Below the pieces are notes generated by a model. That model was not told the origin of the DNA. It did not search any database and was given only the letters and a program-made list of their open reading frames with translations. 44,611 nucleotides of DNA from Planctomycetaceae bacterium (GTDB lineage Bacteria; Planctomycetota; Planctomycetia; Planctomycetales; Planctomycetaceae): contig JAGQPX010000074.1 in assembly GCA_020426505.1 (NCBI GenBank), forward strand, positions 1 through 44,611, in the 5' to 3' direction. Positions 32,521-41,308 of this stretch are shown here, one piece after another (the first letter of the stretch is position 1; the number at the start of each line of letters is the position of its first letter). The translations under genes were made by a program, and so were the position numbers.

Positions 32521-33491
32521 GTAATTTGTCCGATTTTGGTCACCAGATTCTGCTCAGGTGGGTGTGTATGTGGATACGGTTCCAGGTGGACGAGAACGTC
32601 TCGTAAGTGTGGGAAGACGGTGAGCAATCGATCCTTCACTTGATGTCCGATACGGTGGCCTTCCGCAACAGTGAGATGTTGATCGACTTCGATGTGAGTA
32701 TCGACAAAGTATTCGAGGCCTGACTTTCGTACCCAGAGTGTCTCCACATCTTCGACACCATTGACCGCCAGCGCTTCTGTCCTGATGCGTGCCACAAAAT
32801 CCGGATCGGCCTGGACGTCCATCAGTTCGCTTGCACTGGATCGAAACAATCCGATCCCCGTCCAGACGATGGCGGCTACGACTACAAGTGAGGCAACTTC
32901 GTCCGCCCAGAGATATCGTGTTCCTCCAAGGCGAATGACACCCAAGCCGATCAAGACTGCGAGAGCACACAGTGCATCGCTGCGATGATCCCAGGCGTTG
33001 GCGATCATGGATGATGATCCGGTGCGTCGGCCAACTCGCATCTTGTAGTGATACAGTCCCTCCTTGATAATAATGTTGGTTCCAGCGATCCAGAGAGTCC
33101 AGGTGGGAGGGATCGCGTGTTGTTCCGTGAGTCGCTGAATCGCCTCCCAGCCAACCAGGAGGGCAGACATGATGACGAGGAGCGCGACGTTCGATGCTGC
33201 AATCCCCTCCGCTCGTGTGTGACCGTAAGGGTGTTCGGCATCGGCGGGGCGTTGTGCGACACGGAGAGCGAACAGGACCACAACGGTCGTCACCACGTCG
33301 CCAATGGAGTTGACCGCATCGGCGATGAGCGCAAATGAGTTTCCCACGATGCCGCCGACGAGTTTGATGGCACCTAACAAGAGGTTCACCACCAAGCCCA
33401 GAACAGCAGCTCCAGTGGCGTCTTTGTAGAGGTCTGCGACATCGCGGCCGGGAGCCGAACTCCGTTGTCTGCCAGACGTCGGTTGATTCAT
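32493..33491 (-). CDS. Cation diffusion facilitator metal exporter
   Basis: 332 residues with six membrane helices. IADAVNSIGDVVTTVVVL and EHPYGHTRAEGIAAS form the first metal-site region, and AWDHRSDALCALAVLIG supplies the second HxxxD site. The cytoplasmic C-terminal domain (~220-310) includes VDTHIEVDQHLTVAEGHRIG. CDF proteins expel Zn, Fe, Mn, Co or Cd in exchange for protons. The residues fit the FieF/MamM-type group, but the metal is not determined. First gene of the CDF-ThrE-GlcG/META operon. Confidence 0.9.
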   Translation of the reverse strand: MNQPTSGRQRSSAPGRDVADLYKDATGAAVLGLVVNLLLGAIKLVGGIVGNSFALIADAVNSIGDVVTTVVVLFALRVAQRPADAEHPYGHTRAEGIAASNVALLVIMSALLVGWEAIQRLTEQHAIPPTWTLWIAGTNIIIKEGLYHYKMRVGRRTGSSSMIANAWDHRSDALCALAVLIGLGVIRLGGTRYLWADEVASLVVVAAIVWTGIGLFRSSASELMDVQADPDFVARIRTEALAVNGVEDVETLWVRKSGLEYFVDTHIEVDQHLTVAEGHRIGHQVKDRLLTVFPHLRDVLVHLEPYPHTHPPEQNLVTKIGQITCLNFPRKR

Positions 33492-33572
33492 ACTGAGCGG
33501 CTCGTCGACAGAGAAGAGATCAGATGGACACGTGTTGTGAACCTCTCACAACCAGGGACATATTAAGCAAAT

Positions 33573-33601
33573 AAACCTGAAGTCGCATTGACTTCAGGTT
33601 T
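33573..33601 (-). terminator. Terminator of the dps gene
   Basis: AAACCTGAAGTC and GACTTCAGGTTT form a perfect 12-bp stem with a five-base loop, about 90 bp downstream of the Dps stop on minus. The A/T-rich ends make it work in both directions. Confidence 0.75.
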
Positions 33602-33693
33602 GCTGATACCGTCAAGTGTTGAATGAGCCGCTGCTGTAACGAATGAGGTCAGCATGGACGCATCCCTCTGGCCGTCCTCGCAACAGACTTCTG

Positions 33694-34191
33694 CTATGCC
33701 TGCAGATGCGATTCGATGAACCACAGGCTCTTGTCGACTTCACGCGAGATCTCGGTGAACAGGTCGGATGACGTGGCATCGTTCCAATGAGCCGACTCGT
33801 CAATCGCGGATCGCAACGAAGCGGCGTACTCGGAGAACCGATTGGCCAACGCGATCACGAAGTCCTTCCCGTCAGTCAGTTCGAGGGGGAGTTCGTCGAT
33901 GCGCGAGTTTGCAGCTGCCATGCGTGCAGTGCCTTCCGCACGTCCGCCCAATGCGGTGGCCCGTTCTGCGAGCATGTCGGCGTAACGAATGAAGTTCTCG
34001 GCCAACTCGTCGAAAAACAGGTGCAGCGGCATGAAGTCCATGCCCTTCACATTCCAGTGGGCCTGCTTGATCTGCGTGTAAAGATCGAATGTGTCGGCAA
34101 GCTGTTGGTTGAGCAACGACACCATCGATTCTCGCGTCAATTCGGGGATATCGATGCGGGTGTTGAAGCCCAAAGTTGTCGTGGTACTCAT
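33694..34191 (-). CDS. dps: Dps ferritin-like DNA-protection protein
   Basis: 165 residues, the typical length. The ferroxidase motif QAHWNVKGMDFMPLHLFFDE carries the His and Asp/Glu ligands that Dps dimers share at the interface. The four-helix pattern is intact to the end. The protein stores iron with hydrogen peroxide as oxidant and coats DNA in stationary phase. AAGGAAA lies about 10 bases before the ATG. A strong hairpin follows the gene and the next gene upstream is a second ferritin-like protein. Confidence 0.93.
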   Translation of the reverse strand: MSTTTTLGFNTRIDIPELTRESMVSLLNQQLADTFDLYTQIKQAHWNVKGMDFMPLHLFFDELAENFIRYADMLAERATALGGRAEGTARMAAANSRIDELPLELTDGKDFVIALANRFSEYAASLRSAIDESAHWNDATSSDLFTEISREVDKSLWFIESHLQA

Positions 34192-34232
34192 GGTCTCATT
34201 TCCTTTCTTGAGTGAGTGAGAGTGATGTCCAT

Positions 34233-34904
34233 TTACTGTGAGACAGTTGCAAGTCCCGTGCCAACGTGCTTCGAGCGTCTGTGGAAGCGACGAGTGTCAG
34301 TAGGGATTGCGCGCGGGGACGTTCGACGCGTCTCGAAGTGGCTCACGTACCTCCCATTAGACTGGACCTCCAGTGTGAGTATGGTTGCACGCGCGATCTC
34401 TGTGGAGAATTGCCATTCGTTTTCAACGATCTCATCAAGCAGACAGGCAGCTTGAGCATCATCTTCCAGGTCATTTCGGAGACCTTCGAGTCTTTGCACG
34501 TACTCTGTCTGGAAGGCCGCGATTTTCGGCCACAGGTAATCCAGTGAGACGTCGTTGTAGCGGGCATAGTCAGCGGGAAATGCGCCCCAGTGGATGGGAT
34601 ATCTCCTCTCCTCCAGGAAGTCACACAGTTGTTGAACGTTCTCCTGCTGTCTGACAGCAAGTTCGGTCAGCAACCGACTTCGATGTGCTTCCTCGGCCGG
34701 TGCCCACAGAGAACACTGGGAAGCGTATTGCAGCAGTCCACGGCTCGCGGCGACAAGTGCCTCGTGCAGTCGTTCGTTCGCATGATGGACTGTTCTCGAC
34801 AGCGAGTCAGTCGGTCGACTGTCCGCGTCGCAACACGTTCCGCCTTCGTTCTCCCAGCGTTCCAAAGCATTCGACTCGTAAGCCCTCCTCGGATCGCATC
34901 TCAT
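34233..34904 (-). CDS. Ferritin-like four-helix protein of unknown function
   Basis: 223 residues from the second of two adjacent ATGs, which has the better 6-base spacing to AGGAGG (the first is at 34907). Residues ~40-185 are four long helices (ALVAASRGLLQYASQCSLWA, SRLLTELAVRQQENVQQLCD, SLDYLWPKIAAFQTEYVQRL, CLLDEIVENEWQFSTEIARA) with Glu and His at intervals seen in ferritin-like folds. A full di-iron motif is not evident. Basic tail with RRTSPRAIPTDTRRFHRRSK. It lies 41 bp upstream of dps in the same orientation, probably the same transcript. Confidence 0.65.
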   Translation of the reverse strand: MRCDPRRAYESNALERWENEGGTCCDADSRPTDSLSRTVHHANERLHEALVAASRGLLQYASQCSLWAPAEEAHRSRLLTELAVRQQENVQQLCDFLEERRYPIHWGAFPADYARYNDVSLDYLWPKIAAFQTEYVQRLEGLRNDLEDDAQAACLLDEIVENEWQFSTEIARATILTLEVQSNGRYVSHFETRRTSPRAIPTDTRRFHRRSKHVGTGLATVSQ

Positions 34905-35107
34905 CATTCGCCTCCTCGTTCAAGTGAATCATCTTGACATGGTCCGCTACCGCATTGATGAAGCAGTTTTGGTGCCATCCTTGCGAAGTTTCGCTCGCGG
35001 CTGATATTCGCTCGACCGCCTGCCGGATGTGTCAACGCGCGACCCCCTGTGTCAACCAGAGTGGTCACACTCTGTGAGGACCAGGAACGCATCGACGTGC
35101 TCTATTG

Positions 35108-35144
35108 AAAACCCGACGCGGGCGAGCCTGCCCTACGGGGTTTT
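35108..35144 (-). terminator. Terminator at the end of the HAD-ATPase gene
   Basis: AAAACCC and GGGTTTT enclose an inner GGGC/GCCC hairpin, ending at the stop codon of the minus-strand gene. The flanking A and T runs fit a bidirectional intrinsic terminator. Confidence 0.6.
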
Positions 35145-36879
35145 ACGAATTGTGGTATCGCCGTTCGATCGCCTCAGAGAGTCTTGTGGCGAAGTCGTCG
35201 ACCATGCCTTTACTCTTGTGTTGAATTTCCAGCTGCCGCACGTCATTGGCGAGATCATGATCACAGAATTGACCGGCAATCCAACGGGAGAAGTCGTGAT
35301 GCTGGTTATGGTGCATCAGAACATGAGGAGCCACCTGCCTGGCTGATGCCACCAACTCGCGCAATGTTGCTGCCGATTCTCCGACCGCGTGTCCATTGTC
35401 GGTGAACACAAACTCACGGTCTTTCGCGACCGGAGTGTTGAAGTATTTGGTGCGATGGCGAACGTGGGTCGTCAGCCGGGGAGCGACGATGAACCGTCGC
35501 AACTGTCCTTCGGCTTCCTCTGTGGGGGGCAACAGGGCCGCTTCGGTGATGCTGAGGCCCGCGAGTTGTTCGTACCAGTCATGAGAATCGGTCATCGAGT
35601 TAGCTGAGTCATCGAGGAGGTCTCGCAGGACGTCCACCTCTTCACTCTCTGCCAGTCGTGTGACGGCCACCACGTCGACGGACTTCAGGACGTTTCCAGG
35701 CAATTGCGAAGGACGGTACGTCACCAGCGTGTAGCTGTCGAGCTTCGAGTCCAACAGTTGTTGATCTTCGGAATTTGCCAGGAAGTAGTGGCATTCGTCG
35801 AGCAGAATACGATGTGGGAATCCCCGCTCGCGACGATGCTCTGCGACCAGCGGCAGATGGTGTTGGATGTACTCGCACTTCTCGGGATGAGAGAGGTGTG
35901 AAAGATTCAGAACGACGCTCAAACCTTGCTGGAGAAGCATCTTCAGGTCTTCACCATGCGGTAACAGTCGTCCCCCACCGAGCATGACCGTGTTTGGCAG
36001 CGACGCGAGACTGCTGTAATCGCCTTCCGGGTCAAACGCATACACTGTGTAGCCTTGCAGGATCTGTTGCTCAACGAGCAATCCCGCCAGCCAGGACTTG
36101 CCGCTCTTCGAATCGCCAGCAACGAGGATGTTCCGTCCGCGAATGGGGATTTCAAATGGTGTTCGCCCTTCAACCTCTTCGAGGATCAACTTGCGATGAG
36201 TCGTCGTTTCGATCGGCAGCCGGATGTCAGTAGAGATGTGGTCGATGTAGTCTGCGACCGCTGAGAGATCTTGTCCTTCGATGACATGGCCGGCCATGTC
36301 GATCAAACGCTGAGATCCCCACGAAACGGCGACGCCATGTTCACAGCAATTGAGCAACTCATGATCGTTCTCCGCATCGCCGATCCCGACCGCGTTATGG
36401 ACCGAAACACTCAGCGTATCGAGCAATTGACGCAGACCACAGGCCTTACTGATCGACGCAGGCAGCAGCATCATCCGTCCCCGGTTGAATGTGATCGCGA
36501 GTGGCAACTCCAACTCCCGGATCAGTTCAATGGCCACATCCGCGAATTCTGCCTCCATCTCGACGACACAACGTCCGACCTTGAAGTCGATGCCTCGTTC
36601 AGTCAACTTTGAGATCAGGGACAGGGGCGGTGCCTGCCCCAGCAATGTGACATGCCCGTTTGGCAACGCGACCACGGCACCGTTCTCTGCGACCACACCG
36701 TCCACAAAGTCGAGACATCCGGCCACATGGCGGAGTTCTGAGAGAATCCGTCCGGTGACGATCACGACCAGCACACCTCGCTTGCGGGCATTGGCAATCG
36801 CTTCGCGCACGGCAGGATCGAGAGCGCCGTCACGAGCGATCGTTCCGTCATAGTCGGTGGCAATGACTCGCAAACGCAT
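35143..36879 (-). CDS. HAD (Cof-type) phosphatase fused to HerA/VirB4-like ATPase
   Basis: 578 residues from the ATG at 36879; the open frame extends further upstream but homology starts at MRLRVIATDYDGTIARDG. Residues 1-215 are a Cof/SPP-type HAD hydrolase (DYDGTIA, VIVTGR, AVGIGDAENDHELL). Residues ~235-500 are a P-loop ATPase of the HerA/FtsK class: NILVAGDSKSGKSWLAGLLV near 255 as Walker A, and HRILLDECHYF near 355 as Walker B. A C-terminal extension (DFSRWIAGQFCDHDLANDVR) may be a small extra domain. Both active sites look intact. Function unknown: the ATPase part resembles DNA- or protein-pumping enzymes, the HAD part a sugar or nucleotide phosphatase. Confidence 0.85.
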   Translation of the reverse strand: MRLRVIATDYDGTIARDGALDPAVREAIANARKRGVLVVIVTGRILSELRHVAGCLDFVDGVVAENGAVVALPNGHVTLLGQAPPLSLISKLTERGIDFKVGRCVVEMEAEFADVAIELIRELELPLAITFNRGRMMLLPASISKACGLRQLLDTLSVSVHNAVGIGDAENDHELLNCCEHGVAVSWGSQRLIDMAGHVIEGQDLSAVADYIDHISTDIRLPIETTTHRKLILEEVEGRTPFEIPIRGRNILVAGDSKSGKSWLAGLLVEQQILQGYTVYAFDPEGDYSSLASLPNTVMLGGGRLLPHGEDLKMLLQQGLSVVLNLSHLSHPEKCEYIQHHLPLVAEHRRERGFPHRILLDECHYFLANSEDQQLLDSKLDSYTLVTYRPSQLPGNVLKSVDVVAVTRLAESEEVDVLRDLLDDSANSMTDSHDWYEQLAGLSITEAALLPPTEEAEGQLRRFIVAPRLTTHVRHRTKYFNTPVAKDREFVFTDNGHAVGESAATLRELVASARQVAPHVLMHHNQHHDFSRWIAGQFCDHDLANDVRQLEIQHKSKGMVDDFATRLSEAIERRYHNS

Positions 36880-37032
36880 CGCTTGCTCCCTCAATCCAAG
36901 CTCGACGCAAAATGGCGTGAGCACTTTCCGTCGACGCGGTCCAACATCAAAGCCTTTCCGCACAAAAACGACAGCGGCACCTCGCATGAGGTGCCGCCCG
37001 ACGCAACCTGCCATCACTCCGCTGACTGGTCA

Positions 37033-37374
37033 TCAGCAACATTGCCCAGCGGGCGCGGCTTCCAGCTCCTGTTGCCAGGCGGCAGCACCACCCGTGTAAC
37101 GAGAGACAAAGCTGAAGCCCGCGTCATCCAGCTTTCGGGCCGCTTTCTCGGAGGCGTCACATTGGCTGTTCGCGCAGTACACGACAACGGGTGTGTATTT
37201 CCCGCCCGCCTCATCCTCCACCCGAGCGGCGAAGTCTTCCGTGTCCAGGGGGATATTCACCGCACCGGGGATTTTCGTTTCCTTGAAACTGTCCGCATTG
37301 AGCGTGTTGACCACAATCAGGTCATCATGCTGATCCTGCAGAGCTTTCAGTTCGTCAGTTGTGATCGTGTTCAT
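37033..37374 (-). CDS. Single-domain rhodanese
   Basis: 113 residues. IPGAVNIPLDTEDFAARV and VVVYCANSQCDASEKAARKL carry the conserved start and the catalytic Cys loop. Rhodaneses move sulfane sulfur, for example from thiosulfate or thiols to acceptors. Two further Cys close the protein (GQCC), which is uncommon and may assist sulfur or metal handling. Cytosolic; 153 bp upstream of the HAD-ATPase on the same strand. Confidence 0.87.
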   Translation of the reverse strand: MNTITTDELKALQDQHDDLIVVNTLNADSFKETKIPGAVNIPLDTEDFAARVEDEAGGKYTPVVVYCANSQCDASEKAARKLDDAGFSFVSRYTGGAAAWQQELEAAPAGQCC

Positions 37375-37538
37375 GAGAGGTCTCCTTTTCGTCCAGAACA
37401 GTCTGTCACGGCTGCCCGCCGCAGTCCGTATTCCCTAATTCCCTGTCAGTGCAGTTCTTGTTCCAATCGGGTCTGGCATTCTGCTTTCTTCGATGTCCAT
37501 CAACGAACTTCCTCAGAGCGAAAGAACAGTTCTCCAAC

Positions 37539-38234
37539 TCAACCAGCTCGGTTCCGCGAGAACAGGTGTGGGTTGCGTGTAATGAATCGCCGAATTCCCT
37601 GGTCGATGATCGACTCGCTGTCCCGCACCATGTAGACATAGCCGGCAATCGAAATGAGGAAGGCACCGATTGCATCAACCATCAGGTCGAACATGGTATC
37701 CGTCAGTCCGGACGGATCACCCAGCATCGGCTTCTGCATGTTCATTCCGAAGAGCTGGTCCATCGCGAACTCAAACAATTCCCATGTCGTCCCGACTGAG
37801 AGAGCAAAGCAAAACGCGAAGAATGCAACAAAGCCGGGCCGCAAGTGCAGATCGACATGCGGCGTTTCGTTCAGAACATAGACGAGCAGTAGACCCAGGA
37901 CGCCCAGCAGCCCGCCTGATGTCGTGTGAAGAACGATGTCCCACCACCAGAAGCGGTTGTAGTAATCGCGGACTTCGCCCAGGAACAGGGATGCAAAAAT
38001 GAATGCGATGGTCAGCAGTTCAAACTCAGGGGGCACATGCACATTTGCTTGACGAGCCAGGACCGCAGGGAGAAATGTCAACAGCAGGATGCCGGTGGCG
38101 ATAGCGGCACTCCCCCAGAGACCTTCAGCAATCTCCCAACCGATTCCAATCACGATGACCACTCGTAAAGTGTACGTGAGATATCGGTGGGCGAGGTCGA
38201 AACGTGTTGTTTCGGGTGAGTCCATTGTAATCAC
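37539..38234 (-). CDS. YjdF/DUF2238-like membrane protein
   Basis: 231 residues, about six membrane helices. The segment RFWWWDIVLHTTSGGLLGVL, then VGTTWELFEFAMDQLFGMNM and MFDLMVDAIGAFL match the YjdF (DUF2238) family, whose role is not known. It follows the MgtC gene by 14 bp and is the last cistron of the usp-usp-mgtC-yjdF operon. Confidence 0.8.
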   Translation of the reverse strand: MITMDSPETTRFDLAHRYLTYTLRVVIVIGIGWEIAEGLWGSAAIATGILLLTFLPAVLARQANVHVPPEFELLTIAFIFASLFLGEVRDYYNRFWWWDIVLHTTSGGLLGVLGLLLVYVLNETPHVDLHLRPGFVAFFAFCFALSVGTTWELFEFAMDQLFGMNMQKPMLGDPSGLTDTMFDLMVDAIGAFLISIAGYVYMVRDSESIIDQGIRRFITRNPHLFSRNRAG

Positions 38235-38248
38235 GCTGCCTCATGTGC

Positions 38249-38728
38249 TCACACATCCGATTCGTCGAGACTCGTGACCTTGCTGATGGCTTTCGTGACC
38301 GGACGAAGGATGGCCAGGACACTCACTGCCATGAAACATGATGCTACGGCCAGGGCATATTCCCCGAGTCCGGTGACTGTCCCGATGGCTGCAGTCATCC
38401 AGATCGAGCTTGCCGTTGTCAGCCCTTTGACTTCGACTTCACCCCTCAGGGTGACGATGGTGCCAGCCCCCAGAAACCCGATGCCCGCTGCGATCCCCTG
38501 AATGACGCGTGTCACTTCGTTGGAATCATCCGGTGCGGTCGATAAGGCGGCGAGTGTGAAAATGGCCGCTCCCAGAGACACCATCATGTGCGTCCGGATT
38601 CCCGCCCATCGCCCGTGCAATTGACGTTCAAAGCCCAACGCGCCTCCCAACACCATTGCAATGAACAATTGCAAGACATCGGCGGCAGTTTCCCGAACGA
38701 CCTCGTGACTCATCAACCAGTCGATCAT
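38249..38728 (-). CDS. MgtC/SapB-family membrane protein
   Basis: 159 residues with four to five helices; LGGALGFERQLHGRWAGIRT, IQGIAAGIGFLGAGTIV and VKGLTTASSIWMTAAIGTVT are the family hallmarks. MgtC modulates ATP synthase and phosphate/Mg2+ homeostasis in pathogens; in free-living bacteria the role is less certain. Only 9 bp separate it from the UspA gene upstream. No separate MgtC C-terminal regulatory domain is present. Confidence 0.85.
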   Translation of the reverse strand: MIDWLMSHEVVRETAADVLQLFIAMVLGGALGFERQLHGRWAGIRTHMMVSLGAAIFTLAALSTAPDDSNEVTRVIQGIAAGIGFLGAGTIVTLRGEVEVKGLTTASSIWMTAAIGTVTGLGEYALAVASCFMAVSVLAILRPVTKAISKVTSLDESDV

Positions 38729-38737
38729 GACGTCTAA

Positions 38738-39607
38738 TCAGTCCTGCGCGTTGTTGACCGGCACGGTCAACACGCTGCATTTGGTCTCACGAATGACGAA
38801 TCGTGCAACGCCCCCCAGGCCTTCCAGCTTGCCCAGGAGCACGAGGTCTGTCGGTAAACGATTCGCCCGTTGCACGATTTCCTGCGACGGAAATCCCTGA
38901 GCGGTTTCCAATGTGACATCAAGTCCCTGCAACTCGTCAGTCACCAACTCCGCAAACCTTCCCTCAACTGAGAATGATTGGATGCTCTCCATGATCTTCG
39001 CGATTTGTCCCTCCAATCCACGTATCGATTGGAGGTTGTTCAGTCTCGGGTCATAAACATGCAGGAAGCGAAACTTGGGGTGAAAGTGGCTGTTCAGCCA
39101 TCGCATGGCAGGGAGAACGGCTCTGGGTCGATCATAGAACAGGTGAGGAACGAGGACACTTCGTGGATCAAACGCTTGTGAGTCTTCGGTCGGGCGGAAG
39201 AGCAGCACGGGGACAGATGCCTGTCCGATGACACGATCGGCAAAACTGCCGAGGAGAATCTTGGAGAGCCCCGTCTTTCCTTGAGGCGACATGACAATCA
39301 CGTCGGCTTCGAGCTCCTGTTCGAGTGCAAGCTGGCGAGATGACGTCCAGCGATGTCGCTCCAGTCGGGGTTGAATGTCGACACCCTCAAATGCGGAGTG
39401 GCTGCCGATTTCTTCAGCAAGTGCGAGCTCCATCGCGTCGAAGATCATCTCACGCGAAGGCGAGGGAATGAGGTTCGGCATCGCACCTGCAAAATGAACA
39501 AGATGGAGTTGAGCGTCGAACTCGATGGCAAGTTGTGTCGCGCAGGAGTAGGCGGCGCGTGCGTTGTCAGAAAAGTCCGTTGTCAACAGGATATTGCGGG
39601 TTGTCAT
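38738..39607 (-). CDS. Tandem universal stress protein (UspA family)
   Basis: 289 residues from the ATG at 39607, which has GGAG nine bases upstream; ATGs at 39613 and 39643 are less well placed. Two UspA domains are present: residues ~1-140 (NILLTTDFSDNARAAYSCAT, MSPQGKTGLSKILLGSFADR) and a degenerate second copy (~145-289). The first keeps the G-x2-G-x9-G(S) nucleotide-binding loop; the second does not show it clearly. USPs bind ATP and act during starvation and oxygen stress. Second cistron of the usp-usp-mgtC-yjdF operon. Confidence 0.85.
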   Translation of the reverse strand: MTTRNILLTTDFSDNARAAYSCATQLAIEFDAQLHLVHFAGAMPNLIPSPSREMIFDAMELALAEEIGSHSAFEGVDIQPRLERHRWTSSRQLALEQELEADVIVMSPQGKTGLSKILLGSFADRVIGQASVPVLLFRPTEDSQAFDPRSVLVPHLFYDRPRAVLPAMRWLNSHFHPKFRFLHVYDPRLNNLQSIRGLEGQIAKIMESIQSFSVEGRFAELVTDELQGLDVTLETAQGFPSQEIVQRANRLPTDLVLLGKLEGLGGVARFVIRETKCSVLTVPVNNAQD

Positions 39608-39647
39608 GGTCATCTCTCCTGATGCAGTCGGCAGGGTTAGCAACGTG

Positions 39648-40616
39648 CTACATGGTCGAGAAGCTCGCCAAAGGATCGACGTATTCGCACTCGGTGATCG
39701 GACAGACGAAGCTGTCGGGTTTCACCGCCAGGACGGAACAGTTGATATCGCCCAGGATACGTTCGGCGGTGTTGCCAATCATCAGTCCCATCAGACCGCT
39801 ACGGGCAACGGTCCCCATGACAATCAGATCAACGCCTTGCTCTCTCGCAAATGACGGAATCGCATAGGCCGGATCATCCTTCAACAGATGCGTGTCAGGA
39901 CCGCTGCGTTCTCGACCGTGTGACTCCAGGAACTCGTCAAACAGCCCCTCGATGTGTTCACGACGCTGAATCAGCATCTCGTCGAAATCCTGTCGCGCAA
40001 TCCGTCGTTCGAGGAACTGTTCGAACTCCATCCCCCAGGCATGCACAATGGACGTGCGAGCCTGATGCTGGTATCCGATTGCTGACGCCAGGTCATACAC
40101 CTTGTCATTCAGTTCGGCGTCAAGCTCATGGCCGGTGGATACGTCAACGCATCCCATGACGTGCTTGTACGCCGGTGTCTCGGCCGCAGCGACCAGCCAG
40201 ACTGCGCAGGGACAGTCACGCAACAAACGTCGTCCGGTGGCTCCGAACAGGTCTTTCTGTCGACTGTCCAGTCCCTTGGCAACTCGCAGAACCAGATCGT
40301 GTTGTCCACGCAGGACCTCTCGGATGATTTCGACAGACGTCTTGCCCCAGAGGACTTTCGTTTCCACATCGATTCCCATCTCGCGAATCGGCGAAGCAAG
40401 TGCATCGAGCCTCACTTGGATGTCGCTTCCCAACAACTCCCGCAACCCGCCATGCTCCTTGATCATCAGGCGTGCGGTCCAGGGAAATTCAGGAACGACA
40501 TCGACGATCTTCAAACTTGCTTCGTTGCATTGAGCGAGCCGTACGGCTTCGTCGAGGATCGGATGTGCATCCAATCGAGTGTCTGTGGCGACCAAGATGT
40601 TGTTGAACGTTTTCAT
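39648..40616 (-). CDS. Tandem universal stress protein (UspE-like)
   Basis: 322 residues from the ATG at 40616, preceded by GGGAG; longer frames upstream lack support. Both UspA domains are visible: NNILVATDTRLDAHPILDEA and GATGRRLLRDCPCAVWLVAA in the first, then DLIVMGTVARSGLMGLMIGN and AERILGDINCSVLAVKPD in the second. The second domain has the fuller nucleotide loop. First cistron of a four-gene operon. A palindrome GATGTC..GACATC at 40722-40741 lies ~105 bp upstream and may be an operator. Confidence 0.88.
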   Translation of the reverse strand: MKTFNNILVATDTRLDAHPILDEAVRLAQCNEASLKIVDVVPEFPWTARLMIKEHGGLRELLGSDIQVRLDALASPIREMGIDVETKVLWGKTSVEIIREVLRGQHDLVLRVAKGLDSRQKDLFGATGRRLLRDCPCAVWLVAAAETPAYKHVMGCVDVSTGHELDAELNDKVYDLASAIGYQHQARTSIVHAWGMEFEQFLERRIARQDFDEMLIQRREHIEGLFDEFLESHGRERSGPDTHLLKDDPAYAIPSFAREQGVDLIVMGTVARSGLMGLMIGNTAERILGDINCSVLAVKPDSFVCPITECEYVDPLASFSTM

Positions 40617-40721
40617 CAGATGTCTCCCTTCATAGAAGTGAAAGTCCGAATGCTCGTGGTCCACCTCACGTGCAATTGATTGTTTCGATGTCATTTTTCC
40701 GCGAATCAGATACCGAAATGC

Positions 40722-40741
40722 GATGTCAGTCATTCGACATC
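40722..40741. promoter_or_regulatory. Palindrome upstream of the usp operon
   Basis: GATGTC and GACATC flank eight bases (AGTCATTC); a half site GATGTC also occurs at 40687-40692. The spacing fits a dimeric regulator site. Confidence 0.35.
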
Positions 40742-40793
40742 AGATCCCGGACACCGTGTGCGATATCGCTCACACCCCGGCACCAAGAGTAAT

Positions 40794-40843
40794 AGACTGG
40801 CAGAGTGTCGATCGGTGTCGCCGATCACGTTCCCTGCCAGTCT
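40794..40843 (-). terminator. Two-tier hairpin downstream of hpf
   Basis: The outer 10-bp stem AGACTGGCAG/CTGCCAGTCT encloses an inner GATCGG/CCGATC stem. It lies ~60 bp past the hpf stop on minus. No long T-tract follows, so it may be a terminator or a structured RNA. Confidence 0.55.
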
Positions 40844-40901
40844 CCTCCGTGGGTCAACGCTTCAACGCTTCCGACCGTTGAGCCCAAGTCAGTTGTTTCG
40901 A

Positions 40902-41276
40902 TCAGGCTGTCAACGCATCATCGGCATGCGATTCAGACGGCGTGGCGATGTTGTTACGTTGCCGTACCCGGAGGGCCTTCGGGCGTTTGAGTCTCGTGAG
41001 TACCATCCTCCGTGCGCGGTCTGCTGCCTGTCCCGCGGCCACCAGCGGGTTCTCATTCATCCCAGACGTAGTGACCTGTCTCAGTCCGGGCATCACGACA
41101 GTCACGCGGCACAGTTTGTCGATCCCACCCCGGGCTCCGTTCTCGTCTGTGACGGTGACATCCACCCTGATGATTCGATCCGCGAATCGCGACAGCGTTC
41201 TCCTCATCCGCTCGACGACGAATTCCTGAAAACCGCCACGCCGGATGTCCGGGGACGCATTGATCGAGATGTTCAT
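40902..41276 (-). CDS. hpf: Ribosome hibernation factor, short HPF/S30AE type
   Basis: 124 residues. The S30AE beta-alpha-beta order is visible: MNISINASPDIRRGGFQEFV, then RFADRIIRVDVTVTDENG, VTVVMPGLRQVTTSG, AADRARRMVLTRLKR. There is no long-HPF dimerisation domain, so it should act as a short HPF/RaiA-type protein that parks ribosomes in resting cells. AGGAG lies about seven bases before the ATG. The basic tail (RPKALRVRQRN) is longer than usual. Its place between Rnk and the usp operon supports a dormancy role. Confidence 0.8.
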   Translation of the reverse strand: MNISINASPDIRRGGFQEFVVERMRRTLSRFADRIIRVDVTVTDENGARGGIDKLCRVTVVMPGLRQVTTSGMNENPLVAAGQAADRARRMVLTRLKRPKALRVRQRNNIATPSESHADDALTA

Positions 41277-41308
41277 GAATCACTCTCCTGTTCAATAGGA
41301 CGTAGTTG

